DNA of 64,000 nucleotides from Dyella nitratireducens (lineage in GTDB: Bacteria; Pseudomonadota; Gammaproteobacteria; Xanthomonadales; Rhodanobacteraceae): positions 154,535 through 218,534 of the forward strand of contig NZ_BMJA01000004.1 in NCBI RefSeq assembly GCF_014642835.1, given 5' to 3'. Made by a program: the position numbers and the translations under genes. This document shows, one piece after another, positions 7,673 through 16,113 of this stretch. The first letter of the stretch is position 1, and every line of letters starts with the position of its first letter. The notes below the pieces were generated by a model, which was not told where the DNA came from, did no database searches, and saw only the letters and a program-made list of their open reading frames with translations.

Positions 7673-8500
7673 TCATGCGAAGCCAGTCGCTTTGTCCAGC
7701 TCAGCCAATCGTTCGCGCATGGTGAGGTCCAGTTTCAGTACGGTCGCAGGCGGCAGGACCAACGTTTCTTGTGAGGTGAATGTGGCATCGGGCAAATCGC
7801 GCAGCGCCATGCGTCTGATGCGTGGTTTTTCGATCGGCAGTGTTGCTCCGTGATAAAGAATCACTTCATGATCGAGTGGATAATCCTTGCTCAGCTTCTC
7901 CACCAGCACTTGCCGATAGGCCGGTCCGGTGTGGAAACGTGTCAGCGACCAATCGCCAACCAGTGCCACCTGCCATAGCACCAAATAGCCGGCAGGGTTG
8001 ATGCGATGTTCGTAGAACAGCAGTTGGCTTGCTTCGAAATGCTGACAACCGAAGCGACCGGGATCGATGCCCAGATCGGCGTAGAGGCAATCCTCAGCGG
8101 AAATACCCGGTTCCATATGCGCCTGAAACCCTTCCGCACGAGCGACCTCGATGGCGTTGTGCGGGGACCAGGCGAAGATACCGGGATGACCGTAGAACAC
8201 GGCGCAAACACGTTTACCTGCGCGTACCTCGACCATCATCAGGTCTACCCATTCCTGGTATGTCTTTGACCGTGGTTTGCCCTCGGCGTAGTAAGGTTGC
8301 AGGCTGCGTACATCCGGATTCATGCGTTGCAGCCACATTTCCACGATGTGATCGGAAAGCGCTGCGAACACCACATCCGCCTGTTCGATATGGTCGCGTG
8401 CCAATGGCGTGAGGTGGGAGCCCAGGGTCATGCCCATGCCGACGCATGCGAGGCTGCCGCGGGTGGTGTCGTTCGATGATGCGAGAGACGCTGCACTCAT
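7673..8500 (-). CDS. Borosin-type peptide backbone alpha-N-methyltransferase (tetrapyrrole methylase fold)
   Basis: Predicted SAM-dependent enzyme that methylates backbone amides of a precursor peptide. The product is 275 residues from ATG 8500, which has AAGGAAGG eight bases upstream; a longer frame is open but lacks support. The fold signature GSLACVGMGM opens the SAM domain. PYYAEGKPRSKTY matches the OphMA segment holding its catalytic Tyr66, Arg72 and Tyr76; here these are Tyr71, Arg77 and Tyr81. VFYGHPG (Tyr103) and PGISAEDCLYADLGIDP are also as in OphMA/SonM. It lacks the C-terminal fused clasp and core of the fungal proteins, as expected of a split enzyme acting on a separate peptide, for which the next gene is a candidate. 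A cobalamin-pathway methylase is less likely. Confidence 0.85.
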   Translation of the reverse strand: MSAASLASSNDTTRGSLACVGMGMTLGSHLTPLARDHIEQADVVFAALSDHIVEMWLQRMNPDVRSLQPYYAEGKPRSKTYQEWVDLMMVEVRAGKRVCAVFYGHPGIFAWSPHNAIEVARAEGFQAHMEPGISAEDCLYADLGIDPGRFGCQHFEASQLLFYEHRINPAGYLVLWQVALVGDWSLTRFHTGPAYRQVLVEKLSKDYPLDHEVILYHGATLPIEKPRIRRMALRDLPDATFTSQETLVLPPATVLKLDLTMRERLAELDKATGFA

Positions 8501-8838
8501 TGCGGGACCTTCCTTAGTAACGTGATGGCCGGGCTTGAGGTGCGCCCGGAAACGGGTCAACAGCACTGACAAAGCAAGGGGCGTGCCTTTTGTTGCGGCA
8601 AACGTTTACGAAGGCTGATGCGGCAAATCCGCGGTAACTATGGAAGGTTGGCTAGGTTGCAGCTTGCGGGTGGTGTGACAAGCAAGGTCCACTTCTGACC
8701 CCTGTGACCAGGCTTGCCGTGTGACGGGGTGTGAAAAAATCCTATGGCCGCCAGACCAGCTTTCGCGGTAGCGAGGCTCTTCATACGGAGAACTTCTATT
8801 CTGGCGGATGCCGTGCAAGGGCGATGGCTGGCATACGA
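8501..8838. other. Intergenic region upstream of the borosin methyltransferase
   Basis: Non-coding gap between the end of the DUF748 gene and the methyltransferase start, both on the minus strand. No repeat family, terminator or clear promoter hexamer was seen. It probably carries the promoter of the borosin locus. Confidence 0.5.
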
Positions 8839-11800
8839 CTACATATGCAACCCAAAGTCATCACGCGTCGTCTTGCCTTTATCGTCGATTCCCTTCGCAT
8901 CGAGCTTCGGTGCCAGCACAAAAACGCGATTGTCGGCGATCTTGCCATGTAGATACTGGCGGGCTGCATCAGCACGACGCTCAGCCAGATGACGGAGCGC
9001 ATCCTGGTCGACAGTGACGTTGGCTTCCATCATCTTGATCATTTCGTCGGGTGGCTGTGATTTGGTCAGGCCGACCAGATCGCGCGGCTTCTTGAACTTG
9101 GCGTGCTTGTACGCCTTGGTCAGGTATTTGTTGTAGTCGTCGGTGCCGGGTTTTACCGGCGCGGCTTTGGCAGCGGCGGTGCCGATGTCGTCGGCTTCCT
9201 CTTTTTGCACCATGTCGTCGACCGTGACCGAGCGAAGACCTTGTTCGTCGACGCTGGGGTCGATGCGACCGGTGATATCGAGCTTGAGGTCGGTTTTCTT
9301 GTTGAGTACGTCCACCACGTGCGCGAGCTTGTCCTGCGATGGCACATCGAGCACGGCCGAGCCCGGTGCGAACTCCACGTAGCCGAGATCCTGGCCGCCA
9401 CTACCGCCACCGCCGATCGAGCCGAGCAACCGGAAGGGTGACGTTACCGCGCGCTTGAGCAGATTCACGAAGGCCTGCCAGATAACCCCACCGAGGCTGA
9501 ACTGCGGATCGTTGAGCGAACCGGAGACCGGTACGTGAATATCGATATTGCCGTTGGAATCTTTCAACAGCGCCACCGCAAGTTTCACCGGCAAATGGCT
9601 GATGCCAGGGCCTTCGATGCGATCGCCGAAAGTGAGCTGGTTGAGCACAATGTGGTTGTCGGCATTCAACTTGTTCTGGTCGAGTTGATAATGCACATCC
9701 ATCGTGAGCCGGCCCTTGGTGATCGGGTAGCCCGCGTATTTGCCGGAGTAGGGCGTTAGATGTGTGAGTTCCACATCGTTCGCCGTGGCCTTGATATCCA
9801 GAAACGCCATCGGCGTGAGCGGATTGATGGAACCTTGGATGTTCACCGGCGAGTTGTCATCCAGTTCGCCCTGCAGCGTGACATCGGCGGGATTGTTGCT
9901 GGTATCTGTGCCGAACGCACCGATCTTGCCCGCGAGCTGGGTGATGTTGGCGGTGTAGTTCGGCTTGATGAAATTGTCGGTGTAGTTGAGATTGCCGTTG
10001 GCCAGCGTGATCTGGCCGATATGAATATCCGCAGGTGGCGCTGCTGTCGTGGCTGCCGTGGCGAGTGTGGCGTTGCCAGTTGTGCCAGCGCTTGGCGCGG
10101 GTGGGGGTTCCTTCGGTGGGGGGGGCGGTGCGCTGGCGGCGGGAGCAGGGCCGTTCTGCTCACGCGTAACGGACACGGGAGCCTGCGCTGGATTGGAAAC
10201 CACGTCCTGCAGATTGATGCGGCCGTTGGCGTTGATGATCACGCGCGCATAGAAATCGTCCAGCGCCAAACCGCCTATCACCACCTTCGGTGCGCCTTCA
10301 CCCATCTGCACCTTCATGCCATTGGCAGCTAGCGTATTCCAGCGCAGGAAATCATCGCCGGTGACTTTGTCCTGCACGTGTACACGATTGATGACCACAC
10401 GTCCTTGATAGGCCATCAGCGGCGTCGGTTTGCGATCGCGATAGCGAATGCTTCCCTTCGCGCTGAGCAGCGCGCTATCGATGTTGACGTTCAACGGTAC
10501 CTGCACCAGCGATGCGAACGGTGCGATATTCAGCTTCGTCGCGTCGACACGCAAATCGGCATCGGCCGGCTCGGGCTTGACGTTACCATCCACCTTGAAC
10601 TTGCCATGGCCGATGCCACCGCTGAGATCCAGCTTGATTGGCTTGTGCATGTCATCCGAAAGATTATCGAAGCCGAACTTGTCGGCATCGACTTCGATGC
10701 GTCCGTTCTTGGCGGGGACGCTCGGATCGGTCAGCGCCAACGTGCTGCCGTCGATAAGCAGATGCGCAATGCTCCAATGCCAGGACGGCGACGCCGCTTG
10801 CTTGCCTTTCGCAGGTGGCGACGACTTCGTCAGCGTGGTGAGATCGATGCTGCCGTTCTTCAGCCGTTGCGCATCGATCTTCAAGCCGTGCAGCGTGATG
10901 TCACCAAGCTGCGCGGTGCTGCTGCCGAGGTCGAGATGGTTGATGCCGACCGCGAGCGACTGCCACGACACGGGTTTATGTTCGTGTCGCGCCAGTGCGA
11001 AGTCGTTCACGGCGAGCTTGCTGCCGTCCATCGTCAAGGCGAGCGTCTTGCTCCAATCCACTTTCTGGTGCGTGTCGCCGTCCAGCGTGCCGCTCGCAAT
11101 GTCCGCGTTGAGCGCTGGACCAAATGCGGCCAGCGGCTGCAGCCCGACGTGGTTGGCGCTGATCTGTCCCTCGAAACGGCTTGCGTGCATGAACAGATTG
11201 CCGGCGACATGCAGGCTGCCACCGGCAAGTCCTGAGGTCAGGTCGACGACGCCAGGTTGCGCGGAAACCGTAGAAAGTCCGCGGATCGTTCCCTGCATGT
11301 TTTCCAGTGGCAGATGCGCCGGCGTGGGGCCACTGAGATCACCATAGTCGAGCGTGCTGTTTTGCAGCGCGAGTGTGTCGATCTGTGCATCGGTCGGTGG
11401 CGTGCCAGGCTTCGGCGGTGGCGCGTTCTTGCCGAGCAGCGCGTCGAAGTTCGTGCTTCCATCATGCTGCTTGGTGTAGTGAAGCGCGGCGTGATCGAGC
11501 TGGATGGTGCTGAAGTGATAGCGCGACTCGAGTGGCTGCACGTCCTGGAGCGTGGCAGCACCATGCCCCAGTTCCAGCATGGGAGCATGATCGTGCGTGG
11601 TCATCGCGAAGTTGTCGAGCTGCAGCGTGCCTTGCAGCAGCAGTTGCGGCGTCGGCTGTGCTTGCACGAAGTGCACGTCCAGCGTGCCCGACAACAGGCC
11701 GCTCGGAATGTCGGCCGGCAGCGGCGTGGGCGAATAGGCCAGATATTTCGCCAGGTCGAGGTGATCCATGTTGAAGCTGATCACCGATTCGAGACTGCTT

Positions 11801-12501
11801 GCAAAGGGCTTGGTCTGGCCCTGGATGCGCAGTGCACTCCCGTCGACGCGCATTGCCAGCAACGGTTGCACGAAGACGTTCACGCCGTGCGGCAGGTTGG
11901 TGATGAATGGAACGCCCAGTTCGAGTTGATCCACACGATGCGTGGCGTTCTGCACCTTGTCATCGAAACTGATGTCGCCGTTGTGCACGCTGATGTTGTA
12001 AACCGCAAAATGCGTCGGCGGTGCGTTGGGATCGGAGGGTTTCGATGCGAAGCGCTGCAGGATATCGGTGAAGTTGAAGGTCTGCGGACCGGTGCGCGTG
12101 ATGTGGATCTGAGGATGCTGAAGGGTCAGTTCGTCCAATACCGGTGCCAGGTGGAACACGGAGCTCCACGATGCGCTCACCACCAGCTGATCGAGATCGA
12201 TGAAGGGTGCGGTGCCGTCATGATCGCCGATGTGCAGCTTGTCCACCGTCAGCCGCATGGTGTACGGATTCAGATGGATCGCGTCGATGCTAACCGGCCG
12301 CTGCAGTTGCGTCGTGAGCTGCTTTTGGAGCTGGCTCTTGATGATGCCGGGCGCAATGAAGAAGCCGAACAGACCAAACAGCAAGAGAAAGATCGCGATC
12401 ACCAGTGCGGTGATGCGCATGCGACGGGAGCGATACAGGCCTATGGCGCGTTCGCGGCCAGCCTTCATCAAGGCGTCGGGTGACAGGTTCCGGTTTGCCA
12501 T
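8839..12501 (-). CDS. DUF748 / AsmA-like large envelope protein
   Basis: A 1220-residue protein with a short cytoplasmic N-terminus, one membrane helix (about 29-50, ITALVIAIFLLLFGLFGFF) and a very long periplasmic region. The repeated beta-rich pattern is typical of AsmA/DUF748 proteins, which are thought to span the periplasm as lipid-transfer grooves. A Pro/Ala-rich linker lies near residues 770-820. The C-terminal region has YVEFAPGSAVLDVPSQDKLAHVVDVL, recalling an OmpA-like domain start, as in other DUF748 proteins. ATG 12501 has AAGGAG nine bases upstream. Role in outer-membrane lipid homeostasis is inferred from the family. Confidence 0.85.
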   Translation of the reverse strand: MANRNLSPDALMKAGRERAIGLYRSRRMRITALVIAIFLLLFGLFGFFIAPGIIKSQLQKQLTTQLQRPVSIDAIHLNPYTMRLTVDKLHIGDHDGTAPFIDLDQLVVSASWSSVFHLAPVLDELTLQHPQIHITRTGPQTFNFTDILQRFASKPSDPNAPPTHFAVYNISVHNGDISFDDKVQNATHRVDQLELGVPFITNLPHGVNVFVQPLLAMRVDGSALRIQGQTKPFASSLESVISFNMDHLDLAKYLAYSPTPLPADIPSGLLSGTLDVHFVQAQPTPQLLLQGTLQLDNFAMTTHDHAPMLELGHGAATLQDVQPLESRYHFSTIQLDHAALHYTKQHDGSTNFDALLGKNAPPPKPGTPPTDAQIDTLALQNSTLDYGDLSGPTPAHLPLENMQGTIRGLSTVSAQPGVVDLTSGLAGGSLHVAGNLFMHASRFEGQISANHVGLQPLAAFGPALNADIASGTLDGDTHQKVDWSKTLALTMDGSKLAVNDFALARHEHKPVSWQSLAVGINHLDLGSSTAQLGDITLHGLKIDAQRLKNGSIDLTTLTKSSPPAKGKQAASPSWHWSIAHLLIDGSTLALTDPSVPAKNGRIEVDADKFGFDNLSDDMHKPIKLDLSGGIGHGKFKVDGNVKPEPADADLRVDATKLNIAPFASLVQVPLNVNIDSALLSAKGSIRYRDRKPTPLMAYQGRVVINRVHVQDKVTGDDFLRWNTLAANGMKVQMGEGAPKVVIGGLALDDFYARVIINANGRINLQDVVSNPAQAPVSVTREQNGPAPAASAPPPPPKEPPPAPSAGTTGNATLATAATTAAPPADIHIGQITLANGNLNYTDNFIKPNYTANITQLAGKIGAFGTDTSNNPADVTLQGELDDNSPVNIQGSINPLTPMAFLDIKATANDVELTHLTPYSGKYAGYPITKGRLTMDVHYQLDQNKLNADNHIVLNQLTFGDRIEGPGISHLPVKLAVALLKDSNGNIDIHVPVSGSLNDPQFSLGGVIWQAFVNLLKRAVTSPFRLLGSIGGGGSGGQDLGYVEFAPGSAVLDVPSQDKLAHVVDVLNKKTDLKLDITGRIDPSVDEQGLRSVTVDDMVQKEEADDIGTAAAKAAPVKPGTDDYNKYLTKAYKHAKFKKPRDLVGLTKSQPPDEMIKMMEANVTVDQDALRHLAERRADAARQYLHGKIADNRVFVLAPKLDAKGIDDKGKTTRDDFGLHM

Positions 12502-12684
12502 GCCGTCGATGCTCCTTACGTGACATCGCGGACCGACCGTGCCGGCGCTAATTAGCCGTGCACTATCCCCAGCCTAGAAACTCATGTCGGCACGCCGGGG
12601 AGGAGTGTAGCGTGCAGTGTAGGAATTGCGTAGAACTGTCGTAAGACTTTTCTGTTTGATTCAGCATCGTGGATGACCCACGAG

Positions 12685-12716
12685 GCCGTCATGCTCGCTT
12701 TCGCCAGCATGACGGC
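12685..12716. repeat. Hairpin (11-base perfect arms) after tdh
   Basis: GCCGTCATGCT and AGCATGACGGC flank a 10-base loop (CGCTTTCGCC). It lies just beyond the tdh stop and may be a diverged family C repeat (shared GTCAT...ATGAC edges) acting as an mRNA 3' end. Confidence 0.6.
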
Positions 12717-12728
12717 CCGGACGTGAAC

Positions 12729-13751
12729 TTAGTGCCAGGAACAAACCACCTTGCCGCAGCTGCCGCTATCCATCAGGTCGAAACCCTTCTGGAAGTCGTC
12801 GATGTGAATCTGGTGAGTCAGCACCTTCTGCAGCGGGAAGCCGGTGAGCACCATCTGGGTCATCTTGTACCAGGTCTCGTACATGCGGCGGCCGTAGATG
12901 CCTTGCAAGGTAAGGCCCTTGAAGATCACCTTGTCCCAGTCGATGCCGGCGCCCTTGGGCAGGATGCCGAGCAGCGCGACTTTGCCGCCGTGGTACATGC
13001 AGTCGAGCATGTCGTTGAAGGCGCGCTGGTTGCCGCTCATTTCCAGACCCACATCGAAGCCTTCCATGTGCAGGTCTTTCATCACGTCTTTCAGCGATTG
13101 GTTGGCTACGTTCACCACGCGCGTCGCACCCATGTCGGCGGCGAGCTTGAGGCGGTAGTCATTCACGTCGGTCACCACGACGTTGCGTGCGCCGACGTGC
13201 TTGGCGATGCCGGCGGCGATGATGCCGATCGGGCCGGCGCCGGTGATCAGCACGTCTTCGCCCACCATGTCGAACTCCAGCGCGCAGTGCGCGGCGTTGC
13301 CGTAGGGATCGAAGAAGGCGGCCAGCTCGGAGGGAATCTGATCCGGAATGGGCCAGAGATTGGAGGCCGGCATGGTCATGTATTCGGCAAAGGCGCCGTT
13401 GCGGTTCACGCCAATGCCTACGGTGTTCGGGCACAGGTGCTGGCGGCCGGCGCGGCAGTTGCGACAGTGGCCGCACACGATATGGCCTTCGGCGGAAACA
13501 CGGTCGCCGAGCTTGTAGCCGGTAACACCCGGGCCGATGTCGACGACACGGCCGACGAATTCATGGCCGATGGTGAGGCCGGGCTTGATGGTGCGCTGGG
13601 ACCACTCGTCCCACTTATAGATATGCAGGTCGGTGCCGCAGATCGCGGTCTTCTCCAGTTTGATCAGCACCTCGTTCGGGCCGACTTCGGGCACCGGGAC
13701 TTCTTCCATCCAGATGCCTTTTTCGGGCAGGCGCTTGACCAGGGCTTTCAT
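12729..13751 (-). CDS. tdh: L-threonine 3-dehydrogenase
   Basis: Zinc-dependent NAD enzyme oxidising threonine to 2-amino-3-ketobutyrate, the substrate of Kbl. Starting at [15 protein letters not shown] gives 340 residues, against 341 in E. coli. In-frame ATGs at 13763 and 13772 are alternatives, but none has a clear ribosome site. Catalytic zinc ligands lie in [14 protein letters not shown] and GHE. The four-Cys structural zinc loop is [15 protein letters not shown], and the nucleotide-binding glycines are [34 protein letters not shown] is diagnostic of Tdh versus other medium-chain dehydrogenases. Separated from kbl by the borosin and DUF748 genes. Confidence 0.95.
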   Translation of the reverse strand: MKALVKRLPEKGIWMEEVPVPEVGPNEVLIKLEKTAICGTDLHIYKWDEWSQRTIKPGLTIGHEFVGRVVDIGPGVTGYKLGDRVSAEGHIVCGHCRNCRAGRQHLCPNTVGIGVNRNGAFAEYMTMPASNLWPIPDQIPSELAAFFDPYGNAAHCALEFDMVGEDVLITGAGPIGIIAAGIAKHVGARNVVVTDVNDYRLKLAADMGATRVVNVANQSLKDVMKDLHMEGFDVGLEMSGNQRAFNDMLDCMYHGGKVALLGILPKGAGIDWDKVIFKGLTLQGIYGRRMYETWYKMTQMVLTGFPLQKVLTHQIHIDDFQKGFDLMDSGSCGKVVCSWH

Positions 13752-13868
13752 CGTTTGCGGCATGGGGGACATCCACAGCAGGCAGGGAGGGAAAGACAAG
13801 GCCGCAATTATATCGGTGCATGCTGTAGGCGCTTTACTGCGCTGCGGCATGTGCTGGCCGCTGCTTGC

Positions 13869-14594
13869 CTAAAGATCCAGCCGGTCGTAGCTGCGTTTGA
13901 ACGTGATGGGTTGTTGCAAGTCGTTCGGCCTCCAGGTTTCCGTCACGGTCAAATGATGGCCGTCTGGCGAACGCACCCAGGATTGATGGAGCAGCGTGCC
14001 ATCATCGAACGTCATGGATACGTCCATGCCATCAGGCGTGAGCCGCGTCTGCACGCGTGCGCTGCTGTTGAGTGACTGCCGTTCCTCGCCATCGAAACGG
14101 GTATCAAGGCGGTCGGTGTTGTTGTAATCCACCTGCATGCCCTGGGTGTTCTGCTGCACGTTCAAGAACGAATCGTCTGCGAGCAGCGGTGGTGTTGGAT
14201 CCTTCGGTGGCGCGCTGTTATGGCTGCTGGAGGAATCCTGCGAATTCTGATTGCCGTGCCGGCCACCTCCCATGTGCCCGCCACCCATGCCGCCGCCTCC
14301 CATACCGCCCATGCCTCGGCCGCCACCGCGTCCACCGAAACCGCCATTCGACGATGAAGCCGGTACACCGCTTGAGCTTGCCGAAGCAGGGCGCGAGGAC
14401 GGTGCCTGCTCATGTTTCTTCTCTGCATGCAGGCGTTGCGTGATGGTTGCGGCGCTGTCGCTTTCCTTGTCGTTGAGCTGCCAGATGCCGCTGAAGTCAG
14501 GGCCCGACGCAGCGGTTTGCGCCGAGGCGCAGGTGGCGAAGAACCATCCGGTAGCGAGCAGCAGGCGCGATGAGCGGGCAAGGGAAAGCGACAT
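13869..14594 (-). CDS. Secreted protein with glycine/methionine-rich linker, function unknown
   Basis: I do not recognise a named family. A signal peptide (about residues 1-25, ending FATCASA) precedes PDFSGIWQLNDKESD, a motif common at the mature start of small periplasmic hypothetical proteins. Residues about 80-120 form a low-complexity GGRGGGRGMGGMGGGGMGG stretch. The C-terminal half (about 140-241) is beta-rich (VSMTFDDGTLLHQSW, HHLTVTETWRPND). 241 residues from ATG 14594, chosen because the signal peptide begins there. Divergent from miaA. Confidence 0.7.
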   Translation of the reverse strand: MSLSLARSSRLLLATGWFFATCASAQTAASGPDFSGIWQLNDKESDSAATITQRLHAEKKHEQAPSSRPASASSSGVPASSSNGGFGGRGGGRGMGGMGGGGMGGGHMGGGRHGNQNSQDSSSSHNSAPPKDPTPPLLADDSFLNVQQNTQGMQVDYNNTDRLDTRFDGEERQSLNSSARVQTRLTPDGMDVSMTFDDGTLLHQSWVRSPDGHHLTVTETWRPNDLQQPITFKRSYDRLDL

Positions 14595-14712
14595 GAGTGT
14601 TGTCTTGGCAGTGAGCTTCCAGGTTTCAACGCGTTGAGCGCGTTCGAGTGCACAGCTCCTGGGAAGCAAGAAATCGCGGTGCAACGCAAAGTCGAACCGC
14701 TAAACTGTCTGG

Positions 14713-15660
14713 ATGCCTGTCGATCGCCGCCCGCTCGCCATATTCCTGATGGGCCCGACTGCGTCGGGCAAAACGGCACTTGCCTGTGCATTGAGTGAGC
14801 GTTTTCCGCTGGGGCTTATCAGCGTGGATTCGGCCCTGGTGTACCGCGGCCTGGATATCGGTGCAGCCAAGCCGGATGCCGCGACGCTCGCGCGCTACCC
14901 GCATGCCTTGATCGATATCCGCGATCCGGGCGAGCCGTATTCGGCTGCCGATTTCAGCGCGGACGCGCAGGTGGCCATGCAGCGCGTTGGCGAGGCCGGG
15001 CGCGTTCCTTTGTTGGTGGGGGGCACCGGTCTGTACTTCCGCGCGCTGCAGCGTGGTTTATCCAACCTGCCGGAGGCCGACGCGGAGGTGCGCGCACAAC
15101 TGGCGGAAGAAGCTGCCGTCGTTGGTTGGGAAGGCATGCATCACAGGCTTGCCGGGCGCGACCCGCAAGCCGCTGCGCGCATCAAGCCCGGCGACGCGCA
15201 ACGCATCCAGCGCGCACTGGAGGTGATCGTGCTCACCGGCCAACCGCTCAGCGCGCAGCAGCAAGGCGGGCGCGGCCAGCCGTTCCCATGGCGCGTGCTG
15301 AAGCTGGCACTGGTGCCGCAAGACCGTGCCCCATTGCATGCCCGCATCGCCCATCGTTTCGATGACATGCTGCGCCATGGTCTGCTCGACGAAGTGCGCG
15401 CGCTGCGCCGGCGTGGCGATCTGGCGCCCGATCTGCCGGCCGTCCGCGCGGTGGGTTATCGCCAGGCCTGGGAGCATCTGGATGGCCTTTATGACGCGGC
15501 CGAGCTGCGCAACCGGGGCATCTTCGCCACCCGCCAGCTGGCGAAGCGGCAGATCACCTGGCTGCGCAGCGAGCTTGACGCACGCATGCTGGACCCGGAG
15601 CGGACCGATCTGCTGGGACAGGCGATAGACGCCGTAGGGTTGTTTCTGGGTACGAAGTGA
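14713..15660 (+). CDS. miaA: tRNA dimethylallyltransferase
   Basis: Transfers a dimethylallyl group to adenosine 37 of tRNAs reading UNN codons. The 315-residue product has the P-loop [12 protein letters not shown] (13-24), the substrate motif [33 protein letters not shown] and [12 protein letters not shown]. Start ATG matches the family N-terminus. First gene of the conserved miaA-hfq-hflX block; a terminator-like hairpin separates it from hfq. Confidence 0.96.
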   Translation: MPVDRRPLAIFLMGPTASGKTALACALSERFPLGLISVDSALVYRGLDIGAAKPDAATLARYPHALIDIRDPGEPYSAADFSADAQVAMQRVGEAGRVPLLVGGTGLYFRALQRGLSNLPEADAEVRAQLAEEAAVVGWEGMHHRLAGRDPQAAARIKPGDAQRIQRALEVIVLTGQPLSAQQQGGRGQPFPWRVLKLALVPQDRAPLHARIAHRFDDMLRHGLLDEVRALRRRGDLAPDLPAVRAVGYRQAWEHLDGLYDAAELRNRGIFATRQLAKRQITWLRSELDARMLDPERTDLLGQAIDAVGLFLGTK

Positions 15661-15768
15661 GAGTTAGTTGTAAAAAAGATGACGTCATTCCGTTATGTCT
15701 TTGTCATCACTTACAAAACTCTTTCATCCTCGATTTAAAAGCGGTTAACATTCAGAAACTCGGGTCGG

Positions 15769-15793
15769 GGCGCCGTTTGGCGTCGCTTTTTTT
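15769..15793 (+). terminator. Terminator-like hairpin between miaA and hfq
   Basis: GGCGCC-gttt-GGCGTC, two bases, then seven T. It could end miaA transcripts or act in the hfq leader, as it lies only 33 bases before the hfq ATG. Confidence 0.6.
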
Positions 15794-15825
15794 CCGGCCC
15801 ATCCGTGGAGAGGGGGAGAACAAAA

Positions 15826-16107
15826 ATGTCAAAAGGGCAGTCCTTGCAAGATCCATTTCTAAATGCATTGCGCCGTGAGCGCGTACCGGTCGCCATCTAT
15901 CTGGTGAATGGCATTAAGCTGCAGGGCACGATCGAATCCTTCGATCAGTTCGTGGTGCTGTTGCGCAACCAGGTCAGCCAGATGGTCTACAAACATGCCA
16001 TCTCCACCGTGGTGCCAAGCCGTAACGTGCGAGTGGGCAACGGCCACGAAGGTCACGAAGGCCACGAAGCCCACCTCGAGCACGCGTCGGTCGAAAGCGA
16101 AGGTTGA
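15826..16107 (+). CDS. hfq: RNA chaperone Hfq
   Basis: Hexameric Sm-like RNA chaperone that pairs small RNAs with mRNAs. 93 residues: Sm1 ([20 protein letters not shown]) and Sm2 ([12 protein letters not shown]) are intact, including the proximal-face [16 protein letters not shown] segment. ATG 15826 is preceded by a strong AGGGGGAG. The C-terminal tail is unusual, with tandem Gly-His-Glu units ([14 protein letters not shown]) that could bind metal. The stop TGA is in the same reading frame as hflX, only six bases before the proposed hflX start. Confidence 0.97.
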   Translation: MSKGQSLQDPFLNALRRERVPVAIYLVNGIKLQGTIESFDQFVVLLRNQVSQMVYKHAISTVVPSRNVRVGNGHEGHEGHEAHLEHASVESEG

Positions 16108-16113
16108 TCCACT

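Noticed and set aside
7673-8500. Reading the methyltransferase as a cobalamin/siroheme pathway enzyme
   Set aside because: It shares the tetrapyrrole methylase fold, but the PYYAEGKPRSKTY and VFYGHPG segments match borosin enzymes residue for residue at catalytic positions, and no cobalamin genes are nearby.
11257-12483. Antisense open frames within the DUF748 gene
   Set aside because: His/Arg-rich translations without domains; sense strand is a coherent AsmA-like protein.
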